A DNA stretch of 9,391 nucleotides from an archaeon (GCA_024274695.1 JAJSAI010000011.1:1-9391), one strand, 5' to 3'; counted from the stretch's first letter, positions 1-7,097 are shown. Program-made: numbers and translations. Notes: generated by a model from the letters alone, not told the origin.

Positions 1-2
1 CG

Positions 3-878
3 TCCGTTGACAAGCGGGCTTTCGCGAGCGCGCGGAGGATAGGCGGGGAGTCAGTGGTTGTTTTCTCGCAAGAGCTCGGCACCGCATCGCTCAGGAACGG
101 GGTCCGGACAGGGCCTGCTGAACTGCACGTGCTGCTTGACCTGGTGAAAGACCTTGCAGGAACAGGAGTGGAGGTCAGGATCTCGTCCCAGATCCCCCCG
201 GAGTCTGGCATGAGCTCGAGCACTGCAGTGCTTTCCGCGGTCCTGGACGCGTTGAACCGGGAGCTGGGCCTGGGGATAAGCAAGAAAGAGTACAGGAAGA
301 TCCTGCTCCCGTACCAGGAAAGGATTCACGGGGGCAGGGCCAGCGGTTCAGAGTTTTATTCCAGCGTGTTCGGGGGAATGCACTTGCTAGAGAAAAAGAA
401 CGGGAAGCTGGTGGCGCGCGGGATCAGCGGGCCTGAATTACCAGTGGTCATAGGCCACACCCGGGTCAGGGCCCCGACCCACCTGACCGTCAGGTACCAC
501 GTGCCCAGCCTGCTTGAAAGGTACCCTGAAAAGGTTGAGAGCGCCTGGAACGAGATAGGGGATATCACGAGGAGGATGGAGAAAGCGCTCAGGAACAATG
601 ACCTGCGCAGGGTGGGCGAGCTTGTGACAAGAAACCATGAGATCTTGAAAGACCTTGGCCTCAGCCACCCTAAACTGGATGACTGCGTGCAAGAAGCCCT
701 GGCTGCTGGAGCGCTCGGGGCAAAACTAAGCGGGGGAGGCTGGGGAGGGATAATGATAGCAGTGTGCACGCCTGAAGACCATGACAAGGTCGCCGAGGCG
801 ATCGCCAGGACGAAGGCGGATGTCATAAAAACCAGGATAGGAGTGCAGGGAGTTGGTGAAAATGTTCAAGGACATTAG
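3..878 (+). CDS. mvk: Mevalonate kinase (GHMP kinase family), 5'-truncated by window edge
   Basis: This enzyme phosphorylates mevalonate to mevalonate 5-phosphate with ATP in the cytosol. The frame is open from the first bases of the window, and the visible 291 residues lack the N-terminal GHMP motif 1, so the true start lies roughly 20-30 codons upstream. The GTG at 54 is in frame but would remove conserved sequence. Seen in the protein (residue 1 = codon 3-5): the ATP-binding GHMP motif PPESGMSSSTAV at about 65-76, a SG-S-E segment at 115-117 followed by FGG, a GHTRVRAPT stretch matching the mevalonate kinase GdTg..a.T region, and the C-terminal glycine loop GAKLSGGGWGG at about 239-249. 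Archaeal mevalonate kinases run about 300-320 residues. Its 3' end overlaps the UbiD-family gene by 17 nt, and all three downstream genes belong to the same pathway. The catalytic Asp of the SGxD motif appears to be Glu here. Another GHMP kinase acting on a mevalonate derivative is possible but less likely. Confidence 0.85.
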   Translation, partial: SVDKRAFASARRIGGESVVVFSQELGTASLRNGVRTGPAELHVLLDLVKDLAGTGVEVRISSQIPPESGMSSSTAVLSAVLDALNRELGLGISKKEYRKILLPYQERIHGGRASGSEFYSSVFGGMHLLEKKNGKLVARGISGPELPVVIGHTRVRAPTHLTVRYHVPSLLERYPEKVESAWNEIGDITRRMEKALRNNDLRRVGELVTRNHEILKDLGLSHPKLDDCVQEALAAGALGAKLSGGGWGGIMIAVCTPEDHDKVAEAIARTKADVIKTRIGVQGVGENVQGH

Positions 879-2184
879 GAGCCTTGCCAGGGCATGGGAC
901 CAAAGAGGAGAGCTCGTGAGGGTGAAAAAGCCCGTGTCAAAAAAGCTGGAGCTCGCGAGAGTGCAGAGAGCGCTTGAAGGAAAGCCTGTTCTGTTCGAGA
1001 ACATCAAGGAGAACCCTGGCTGGATGGTTGTAGGGAATGTTGTGAGCACGAGGGACCTGGTAGCGGAAGCGCTTGGTACTAGCAAGGAAGAGCTCATGTT
1101 CAGGCTCGCTGAAGCGATAGAAAACAGGAAAGCAAACGAGTGGGTTGACAGCCCGCCCTGCCAGGAGGTTGTTGAAAAACAGGTTGAACTTGACAGCCTG
1201 CCTATAGTGACGCACTACCCGACGGACGGAGGGCCGTACATTGCTTCGGGAGTAACAATAATAGAAGACCCTGAACTGGGCTACAACGCCTGCTTTCACA
1301 GGCTGATGCAGACCGGCAGGAACACGTTCACTGCCCGGATAATAGAACGCAGGGGCACGGACACGGCGTTGAAAAAGGTTGACGGAGACCTGCCTGCAGT
1401 GATCGCGGTCGGGGCTCCCGTGCAGTTGCTCGTTGGGGCAAGCATTTCTCCAGCGCCTGACGTGAACGAGCTTGAGATAGCCAACGCCCTGGCAGACCTT
1501 CCCCTTGCCAGGGCGGTCACGAACGGGCTTCCAGTGCCAGCTTACGCGGAAGTAATCCTGGAAGGCAGGATAACCAAGAAAAAGGACGCCGAAGGCCCGT
1601 TCGTGGACCTGACCGGGACCATAGACCCTGAAAGGCAGCAGCCAGTCATAGAAATTGACGCTGTAACCCACAGGAAGGATCCGTTGTGGCATTCCCTGCT
1701 TCCCGCGAGCAACGAGCACAAGATACTCATGGGAATGCCGAGAGAGCCCACCATATACAAGAAGGTCAAGGAAGCGGGAGTGGACGTGAAGAACGTGCTG
1801 ATAACCCCTGGAGGGTGCAGTTGGCTGCACGGGATCGTGCAGATAAACAGGCGGGAGCCTGACGATCCCAGGAAGGCGATAGAAGCCGCGTTCCAGGGGC
1901 ACAAGAGCATGAAACACGTTTTTATCGTGGACCCGGACGTTAACATCTACGATCCTAACGAGGTGGAATGGGCCATGGCCACCCGGTTCCAAGCTGGCAG
2001 GGACCTGTACCTGTACCCAGACCAGCCTGGCTCAAGCCTTGACCCCAGCGGAGAACATCCTCCGGGACAGAAGGCGAGGACCGACAAGGCCGGGTTCGAT
2101 CTGACAATCCCGTGGGGCAAGGACCCCGGAATGTTCAAGAGGCTGGATGCGGGGAAATTGAACCTGGAAGACTACCTAGGGTGA
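862..2184 (+). CDS. Anhydromevalonate phosphate decarboxylase (UbiD family)
   Basis: This prenyl-FMN-dependent UbiD-family decarboxylase is inferred to convert trans-anhydromevalonate 5-phosphate to isopentenyl phosphate and CO2. The 440-residue length fits the family. Visible hallmarks are YNACFHRLMQTGRNTF at 141-156 (the YRLQ-like segment carrying the cofactor-site arginine, R147), AYAEVILEG at 227-235, EGPFVDLTG at 244-252 (the EGPFxE motif of UbiD enzymes, with Asp249 at the last acidic position) and DPDVNIYDPNEVEWAMATR at 357-375. I chose ATG 862 over the in-frame TTG 853 because AGGGAG at 847-852 and GGTGA at 855-859 precede the ATG, whereas the TTG would sit on top of its own ribosome site. 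The gene overlaps the kinase gene by 17 nt and ends 6 nt before the dehydratase large subunit. The neighbours decide the assignment: from sequence alone another UbiD-type aromatic decarboxylase could not be excluded. A UbiX flavin prenyltransferase must be encoded elsewhere. Confidence 0.88.
   Translation: MFKDIRSLARAWDQRGELVRVKKPVSKKLELARVQRALEGKPVLFENIKENPGWMVVGNVVSTRDLVAEALGTSKEELMFRLAEAIENRKANEWVDSPPCQEVVEKQVELDSLPIVTHYPTDGGPYIASGVTIIEDPELGYNACFHRLMQTGRNTFTARIIERRGTDTALKKVDGDLPAVIAVGAPVQLLVGASISPAPDVNELEIANALADLPLARAVTNGLPVPAYAEVILEGRITKKKDAEGPFVDLTGTIDPERQQPVIEIDAVTHRKDPLWHSLLPASNEHKILMGMPREPTIYKKVKEAGVDVKNVLITPGGCSWLHGIVQINRREPDDPRKAIEAAFQGHKSMKHVFIVDPDVNIYDPNEVEWAMATRFQAGRDLYLYPDQPGSSLDPSGEHPPGQKARTDKAGFDLTIPWGKDPGMFKRLDAGKLNLEDYLG
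2179..2184 (+). promoter_or_regulatory. Ribosome binding site of dehydratase large subunit
   Basis: GGGTGA lies 6 nt before ATG 2191 and contains the TGA stop of the upstream decarboxylase gene, so termination and re-initiation are likely coupled. It supports the first of the two adjacent ATG codons as the start. Confidence 0.6.
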
Positions 2185-2190
2185 GAACGC

Positions 2191-3390
2191 ATGATGCTCA
2201 CAAGAGAAGAGCAGGCGATGCTGGACGGGGAGCACGGGCCAGGAGTACAGAAGGCCATGGAAATAATCGTGGCCCTCGCAAGAATCTACCGGGCCGAGAG
2301 GCTGGTTCCAGTGGCCAGCGTGCAGGTCGCGGGAGTCAGTTACAAGAACCTGGGGGACGCGGGAATACAGTTCCTTGAGGAATGGGCTGAACAAGGCGCG
2401 CGGGTGAAGGTACCGACCACCCTTAACCCTGCTGGCATGGACCTGGACGACTGGAAGGAAATAGGGTTCTCTGAAGAGTTCGCGGGAAAACAGTTGAAGG
2501 TCATCCGAGCATTCCAGAGGATGGGAATAATGCCAACGTGCACGTGCACCCCATACCTCGCTGGGAACGTTCCCAAGTACGGGGACCACATAGCGTGGGC
2601 TGAGAGCTCGGCGGTCTCGTACGCGAACTCTGTCATCGGGGCCAGGACCAACAGGGAAGGGGGTCCGAGCGCGATCGCCAGCGCGGTCACCGGCCGGACC
2701 GCCGCGTTCGGGTATCATCTTGACGAGAACAGGATCTCGGAGCACGAGGTAAGGGTCACTGCCGCACTGGATGACTATTCTGATTACGGGGCCCTAGGGT
2801 ACTGGACAGGAAAGAGGTTGAAGAACATGGTCCCTTACTTCACGGGAATAAGAACCGCGACCGCTGACCAGCTCAAGCAGCTTGGAGCGAGCGCTGCCGC
2901 TAGCGGGGCGATCGCACTGTACCACGTTCACGGGATAACTCCCGAGGCGAGGGCCAAAAGCATGCTGGCAGAGGACCACGAGACCCTGGAGTTCGGGGAA
3001 GAAGAGAAGAAGAGCGTGAGAGGAGAACTCTCAGGAGAAGTTGACCTTGTCGTGTTCGGGTGCCCTCACGCCAGCCTGGAAGAACTCAAAAAGATTGCGA
3101 GCATGGTAAGCGGGAGGAAACTGAAGGCAGAACTGTGGGTGACGACCAGCAAGCCAGTTAAAGCGCTCGCCGAAAGAGCTGGCCTGAAAAAAACGATAGA
3201 AGAGGCTGGGGGCAGGATAGTTGCTGACGCATGCGCTGTCGTGGCGCCCGTGAAGTCGCTTGGGTTCAAGAGCATCGCGGTCAACTCGGGAAAGTACTTG
3301 TGGTACCTGACCAGCCAGGGGTACAAGGTGTTCTTCGGGGACACCGAAAAGTGCGTTCAGGCCGCGGTGACGGGAAGGTGGGAAGAATGA
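2191..3390 (+). CDS. Phosphomevalonate dehydratase large subunit (aconitase X)
   Basis: This is the catalytic large subunit of the aconitase-X-type mevalonate 5-phosphate dehydratase, which makes trans-anhydromevalonate 5-phosphate in the archaeal mevalonate pathway. It has 399 residues, typical for a stand-alone AcnX large subunit. Visible features are the N-terminal LTREEQAMLDGEHG signature at 3-16, a TCTCTPYL segment with Cys117 and Cys119, the EGGPSAIASAVTGRTA segment at 156-171, GCPHAS with Cys291, and DACAVV with Cys348. In this family these cysteines are the candidates for holding an iron-sulfur cluster. The order large then small subunit, with an ATGA overlap to the small-subunit gene, matches a two-subunit enzyme made in equal amounts. 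Some bacterial AcnX proteins are hydroxyproline dehydratases, but the mevalonate kinase and UbiD neighbours make that role very unlikely. Confidence 0.92.
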   Translation: MMLTREEQAMLDGEHGPGVQKAMEIIVALARIYRAERLVPVASVQVAGVSYKNLGDAGIQFLEEWAEQGARVKVPTTLNPAGMDLDDWKEIGFSEEFAGKQLKVIRAFQRMGIMPTCTCTPYLAGNVPKYGDHIAWAESSAVSYANSVIGARTNREGGPSAIASAVTGRTAAFGYHLDENRISEHEVRVTAALDDYSDYGALGYWTGKRLKNMVPYFTGIRTATADQLKQLGASAAASGAIALYHVHGITPEARAKSMLAEDHETLEFGEEEKKSVRGELSGEVDLVVFGCPHASLEELKKIASMVSGRKLKAELWVTTSKPVKALAERAGLKKTIEEAGGRIVADACAVVAPVKSLGFKSIAVNSGKYLWYLTSQGYKVFFGDTEKCVQAAVTGRWEE

Positions 3391-3776
3391 TTGCACTGGA
3401 AGGAAGAGTCATAAAGGAAGGAAGGGCTGAAGGAGCCGCCCTCGTGTCAAGCGAGCCAATAGGCTTCTACGGGAACGTTGACCCTGACACCGGGATCGTG
3501 ACGGAAAAAGGACACCCCCTGGAGGGCAAGAGCATTGCCGGAAGAATTCTTGTCTTCCCAACAGGAAAGGGCAGCACCGTGGGAAGCTATACCATGTACA
3601 GGCTGAAGAAGAAGGGGAAGGCCCCTGCAGGGATAATAGTCAGAGAAAGCGAGCCCATAATAGCCGTCGGGGCAATAATATCAGGGATCCCGATGGTGGA
3701 CCAGGTTGACATAAGCAAGGTTCCTGACGGTGCGAGGGTAATGATAGAGGGAGGCAGGGTCATCGTGGAAGACTGA
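3387..3776 (+). CDS. Phosphomevalonate dehydratase small subunit (DUF126, aconitase X swivel domain)
   Basis: This 129-residue subunit forms the swivelling lid domain over the AcnX active site and pairs with the large subunit encoded just upstream. The diagnostic loop FPTGKGSTVGSYTMY is at 57-71, with the GKGST core that reaches into the active site in this family. GNVDPDTGIV at 29-38 and GIPMVDQVD at 100-108 are also typical. The start is ATG 3387, which overlaps the TGA of the large subunit (ATGA) and is preceded by GGTGGGAAG. The same frame stays open upstream inside the large-subunit gene, but that part does not resemble the family. The last 17 nt overlap the end of the minus-strand metallophosphoesterase gene. 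No convincing terminator is visible after the stop; only a short CTTTTCC follows. Confidence 0.9.
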   Translation: MIALEGRVIKEGRAEGAALVSSEPIGFYGNVDPDTGIVTEKGHPLEGKSIAGRILVFPTGKGSTVGSYTMYRLKKKGKAPAGIIVRESEPIIAVGAIISGIPMVDQVDISKVPDGARVMIEGGRVIVED

Positions 3777-4629
3777 TCCTGACCGGCGCTTTTCCTGTCT
3801 CAAAGATTATCCCCGTTCTTTCCGGAAGGTATCTTACCATGAGCCTGCCGTGCTCGTCCTCCCAGTAGTAGTCGTTGTCCCCGAGGTCAAGGTGCAGGTG
3901 ACCGTGCACGAGACAGGTTACATTCTCGTACCCTGCCTGAGCTACTATGCCTCGCACGAGGCGCATTATCCTGGCCTCGTAAGAGGCCAGCCTGTGCCCT
4001 GTTCTCTTCTCAAACGTTTCCCCTTCTATCGGAGCATGGCTTACCACGATAAACCGCTTGCCTGAAGCCCTGGCAAGAGACGCTGCCCTCTTCCCTGCGC
4101 TAATAAACTCTTCCGCCCAATCGGGCTTATCGTGAGTCCCCTGAGGGGAGGGAATCAAGAGCAAGGGGATTTCCAGGTCAAGGAATTCTGGTTTCGGGTA
4201 CCTCTCAAGCGCTGACAGTCTTTCTTCTATCCTGGCCTCAGGAAATTCCCTTCTTATCGCATCTTCCCAGTTACCGTAGACCAGGGCCACGTCATACTCC
4301 CTCATTATCCTTATCTTCCTGTCAAGATCGCGGACCATCTCGTCCACTATCTCACGTTTTCTTTCCTCTGGAAGGCTTCTGAAGAACAGGGTTGTCCTAT
4401 CGTAAGCACCTATTCTCCTCGTCTCGGGATCAAGCCCGTCAAGCCTGTTCTCCTGCAGTGCCTTCAGGTACTCTGACCTCTTCCTGAAGTACTCCTGTTT
4501 CTCAGGAAAGTTCAGGCTTGACACGTCCCCCAAGCAGATTGTCTTGTCACACTCTCCTGCCCTTTCCAGCAGACTGAGCAGATCCTCCGGCCCTCCCTGG
4601 TGAAGGTCTGACAGCACGCACAGCCTCAC
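3760..4629 (-). CDS. Calcineurin-like metallophosphoesterase, substrate unknown
   Basis: This 289-residue protein carries the ordered metal-ligand motifs of the calcineurin-like superfamily: SDLHQG (Asp8, His10), LGD (Asp35), YGNWED (Asn120), SHAP (His198) and GHLH (His244, His246). It should bind two metal ions and hydrolyse a phosphomonoester or phosphodiester. The usual GNH[DE] histidine is Trp121, so the residue that often acts as general acid is absent; YfcE-like phosphodiesterases also vary here. Between LGD and GNWE there is an unusually long, charged, probably helical insertion (about 38-115). No signal peptide is seen, so it should be cytosolic. The start is GTG 4629, 6 nt after the CTP synthase stop, with GGGGAG just upstream inside the CTP synthase end, so the pair is probably co-transcribed. 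The physiological substrate cannot be told from the sequence. Confidence 0.85.
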   Translation of the reverse strand: MRLCVLSDLHQGGPEDLLSLLERAGECDKTICLGDVSSLNFPEKQEYFRKRSEYLKALQENRLDGLDPETRRIGAYDRTTLFFRSLPEERKREIVDEMVRDLDRKIRIMREYDVALVYGNWEDAIRREFPEARIEERLSALERYPKPEFLDLEIPLLLIPSPQGTHDKPDWAEEFISAGKRAASLARASGKRFIVVSHAPIEGETFEKRTGHRLASYEARIMRLVRGIVAQAGYENVTCLVHGHLHLDLGDNDYYWEDEHGRLMVRYLPERTGIIFETGKAPVRISLPR

Positions 4630-4635
4630 ACGCTC

Positions 4636-6330
4636 TCACTCCCCTCTCCTCTTCTTTTCTAAAGCCGCTTTAACCAGCGCCTTGAACAGGGGATGCGGCC
4701 TGAGCGGCCTGCTCGTGTACTCAGGGTGGAACTGGGTCGCCATGAAAAACGGGTGATCAGGGAGTTCTAGGATCTGCATAACGTTTTCTCCCGGCGCTTT
4801 TCCGGAGAACACCAGTCCCTTTTCCTCCAGCATTGGAACGTACTCCGGGTTGGCCTCGAACCTGTGCCTGAACCTCTCCCGCACGATGGTTTTCCTGCCG
4901 TACAATTCCCACGCCCTGGTCCCGGGGATTACCTGAACGTCTCTTCCCCCTAGCCTGTTGCTCGCCCCCAGGCGCTCCACCTTCTCCTGTCCTGGCAGCA
5001 GGCAGATAACCGGGTGCGGGGTGCTAGGATCCACTTCTGTCGTGTGCGCTTCTTCCAGCCCGAGCACGTTCCTCGCGTACTCTATGACTGCCATCTGGAA
5101 CCCGTAACACAATCCAAGGAAGGGAACGTTGTTTTCTCTCGCGTGCCTCACGCACTCTATTTTTCCTTCAACACCCCTCTTCCCGTAGCCTCCGGGGACT
5201 ATGAGCGCGTGGGCTCCGGCAAGCTCCTTGCCAGGATCGCCCACTTCCGTGGTCTCCACCCACTTCACGTTAACGTGCACGTTATTGGCGGCTCCCGCGT
5301 GCTCTAACGCCTTCAGTATGCTCGCATAGGAATCGTTCAGCAAGGTGTACTTTCCGGCTATCGCCACTGTAACCTCTTCTTCCGGTTCCTTGATTCTCTT
5401 CACGAACTCTTCCAATTCAGCGACCTCATCGCTCTCGTTTCGGCCGAGGCCCAGTATCTCAACGACCTTCTTGTCAAGCCCTTCGTTCTTGAAGAAAATG
5501 GGCAGCTCGTATATCGTTCTCAGGTTAGGGGAGCTGAAAACGTTCTCCACAGGCACGTTAGAGTAAATGCTTATTTTTTCCCTGATCTTGCGGGACAGGG
5601 GATTCTCTGACCTGCACACTATAACGTCAGGTTGTATTCCGAGGCCCATCAAGAGCTTTATCCCAAGCTGGGCTGCCTTGCTCTTCTGCTCTCCCAGACT
5701 TGAGGGCTGTATGATGTACGTTAGGGTGAGGAATAGCACGTTCTGCTTCCCTTCTTCTGACGCGAACTGTCTCATGGCTTCTATGAAGTAAGAGTTTTCA
5801 ATATCACCCACGGTCCCCCCGACCTCTATTATGAGCACGTCCAACTGTTTCTTGAGCGCGAGCTCCCGAATGAACCGTTTTATTTCTCCCGTGACATGGG
5901 GAATGAACTGCACGTCCCTGCCGAGGTACTCTCCTGCCCTTTCCTTTTGTATTATCCGGTTGAACAGCTTTCCTCCTGTCAGGTAGTTGTCTTTCGAGAA
6001 GTTCTGGTCAAGGAACCGCTCGTACGTCCCCAGGTCCATGTCGCACTCTGTCCCGTCGTCCAGTACGAACACTTCCCCGTGCCTGAAGGGGTTCAGGGTA
6101 CCAGCGTCAACGTTCAGGTAGCCGTCAAACTTCATTGCAGAAACCTTGTATCCCCTCTTCTTGAGCAGGTACCCTAGCGAGGCCGCCGCTATCCCCTTAC
6201 CAAGCCCGGAAATCACAGTGCCCATGACCACAATGTACCTTGTCTTTCTGGGCTCGTAGCCTGGCGGAAAAGAAGAAAAGCCCTCCTCACCAGACCTTGC
6301 AGAAATTTTTGAAAAGTCTTTTTCTTTCAT
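4636..6330 (-). CDS. pyrG: CTP synthase
   Basis: CTP synthase makes CTP from UTP, ATP and glutamine. The 564-residue protein has the N-terminal synthetase domain, with P-loop SGLGKGI at 41-47, NVDAGTLNPFRHGEVFV at 73-89, DMDLGTYERF at 97-106 and EVGGTVGDIEN at 169-179 with the Mg-binding glutamate. It also has the class I glutaminase domain, with PGGYGKRG at 379-386, GLCYG with nucleophile Cys408, and QFHPEYTS with His535 and Glu537. Two things are unusual. About 30 residues precede the normal start region, and the UTP/CTP-binding loop usually written KTKPTQHS reads KSKAAQLG at 216-223; the KxDPY motif is KFDGY. The ATG at 6330 is supported by a TATA box 30 nt upstream and no ribosome site, which points to a leaderless mRNA. 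It heads a two-gene unit with the metallophosphoesterase. Confidence 0.95.
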   Translation of the reverse strand: MKEKDFSKISARSGEEGFSSFPPGYEPRKTRYIVVMGTVISGLGKGIAAASLGYLLKKRGYKVSAMKFDGYLNVDAGTLNPFRHGEVFVLDDGTECDMDLGTYERFLDQNFSKDNYLTGGKLFNRIIQKERAGEYLGRDVQFIPHVTGEIKRFIRELALKKQLDVLIIEVGGTVGDIENSYFIEAMRQFASEEGKQNVLFLTLTYIIQPSSLGEQKSKAAQLGIKLLMGLGIQPDVIVCRSENPLSRKIREKISIYSNVPVENVFSSPNLRTIYELPIFFKNEGLDKKVVEILGLGRNESDEVAELEEFVKRIKEPEEEVTVAIAGKYTLLNDSYASILKALEHAGAANNVHVNVKWVETTEVGDPGKELAGAHALIVPGGYGKRGVEGKIECVRHARENNVPFLGLCYGFQMAVIEYARNVLGLEEAHTTEVDPSTPHPVICLLPGQEKVERLGASNRLGGRDVQVIPGTRAWELYGRKTIVRERFRHRFEANPEYVPMLEEKGLVFSGKAPGENVMQILELPDHPFFMATQFHPEYTSRPLRPHPLFKALVKAALEKKRRGE

Positions 6331-6356
6331 ACGGGAAGAAGAGAAGGAGGACAGGG

Positions 6357-6363
6357 TATTTAA
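6357..6363 (-). promoter_or_regulatory. TATA box of pyrG, leaderless promoter
   Basis: On the minus strand the sequence is TTAAATA, preceded by ACAAAACC as a possible BRE. Its centre is 30 nt from the pyrG ATG at 6330, so transcription would begin about 3-4 nt before the start codon. No Shine-Dalgarno sequence lies between. It sits between the lemA stop and pyrG. Confidence 0.6.
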
Positions 6364-6384
6364 GGTTTTGTCCTCGGAAACTGC

Positions 6385-6900
6385 TCACGATAACTTCAGG
6401 TAACCCGCGCGCTTGAACCTGAACAATCTCGCCACAAGACATGATGGGAACCTCTGAACCAAGTCGTTCATCAGCTTCGCCTGATCATTGTACAGCAACC
6501 TCATTCTCGCAATCTCCATCTCCAACCGGGCTAGGACCTCCTGCAGTTCCCTGAACTCTTCCGAGGCCATGAGCTGAGGGTATCTTTCGGCAATCCCGAA
6601 AAACCGCTTCTCAGAATCGGAAAGTCTTTCCTGCACTTCTGAAACCGTCGGGATCTGCTTTTGCGAGGAGGGCTCTTGTCTCGGCGATTCCTGCTAGCAG
6701 TGTTCTCTCGTAAGAAGCGTAAGCGGACACGAGCAAGGCAAGCTTTTCCACCAGTCGGCTCTTTTTTTCATGAGCACGCCGACCTGCGAAAGGGTTGTCT
6801 CCAGCATGTTCCTCATTCCAACCAGCCTGTTGTACTCCGCAAGAGCGTAGGCGAGTGCTGCGAGCAAAACCAATGCGGCTCCGGCAAGGATAGTGTTCAT
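6385..6900 (-). pseudogene. lemA: LemA-like membrane protein, two compensating frameshifts
   Basis: LemA proteins are small envelope proteins with one N-terminal membrane helix and a helical-bundle domain. Here the N-terminal part (ATG 6900) has the helix ILAGAALVLLAALAYALA and YNRLVGMRNMLETTLSQVGV, then MKKRAD. In that frame the next residues are nonsense and a TAG lies at 6694-6696. The missing core is in a neighbouring frame (about 6753-6663) and reads LVEKLALLVSAYASYERTLL and then AGIAETRALLA, after which the original frame resumes as KQIPTVSEVQERL, FFGIAERYPQLMA, MRLLYND and RFPSCLVARLFRFK, all LemA-like. A missing base near 6754/6753 (or in the A7 run 6762-6768) and an extra base in the A4 run 6659-6662 restore about 172 residues, near the family length. 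GTG 6909 is an alternative start; ATG 6900 is preferred because GTGAT lies 4 nt upstream. It is either a recent pseudogene or a place of base-call errors. It is third in its operon. Confidence 0.75.
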
Positions 6901-6905
6901 CTGAA

Positions 6906-7097
6906 TCACGGCTGCCCCATTACCTCCATCATCTTCTGGACTATTCTCATGTGCTCTTCTTCCTCTGATTTTATGACCTCCAGGACCGCCCGGATCCTCG
7001 GGTCAGAGAACTTTTCCAGGTACCCTGCGTACAGGTCTCTCGCGTTCTTCTCGTTATCGTACAACATTTTCATGGCGTTAAGGAACTCAGTACTCAT
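6906..7097 (-). CDS. Small half-ferritin/rubrerythrin-like helical protein
   Basis: This 63-residue protein is predicted to form a helical hairpin. The first helix carries YDNEKNARDLYAGYLEKF with Glu16, and the second carries VIKSEEEEHMRIVQKMMEVM with an ExxH pair (Glu46, His49). That is the ligand pattern of one half of a ferritin-like four-helix bundle (known for the rubrerythrin/ferritin superfamily), so a dimer could hold a di-iron site. The metal site is inferred, not shown. The start is ATG 7097 with GGAGGGTGA 5 nt upstream. The in-frame GTG 7106 lies inside that ribosome site and is rejected. The gene overlaps the end of the preceding small helical gene by 11 nt and ends 5 nt before the lemA start, so the three are one operon. 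The name of the exact family is not recognised. Confidence 0.7.
   Translation of the reverse strand: MSTEFLNAMKMLYDNEKNARDLYAGYLEKFSDPRIRAVLEVIKSEEEEHMRIVQKMMEVMGQP

Noticed and set aside
54-878. GTG 54 as the start of the mevalonate kinase gene
   Set aside because: The frame is open to the window edge and the upstream residues (SVDKRAFASARR) look like kinase sequence; starting at 54 would also leave the protein without its N-terminal ATP-binding motif.
937-1992. Long minus-strand open frame opposite the UbiD-family gene
   Set aside because: The translation shows no family resemblance, and it lies wholly opposite a well-supported conserved gene; GC-rich codon bias produces such shadows.
3231-3386. 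Longer dehydratase small subunit beginning at 3231
   Set aside because: The extra residues are the large-subunit gene read in another frame; the ATGA overlap start at 3387 gives the family's normal length and N-terminus.
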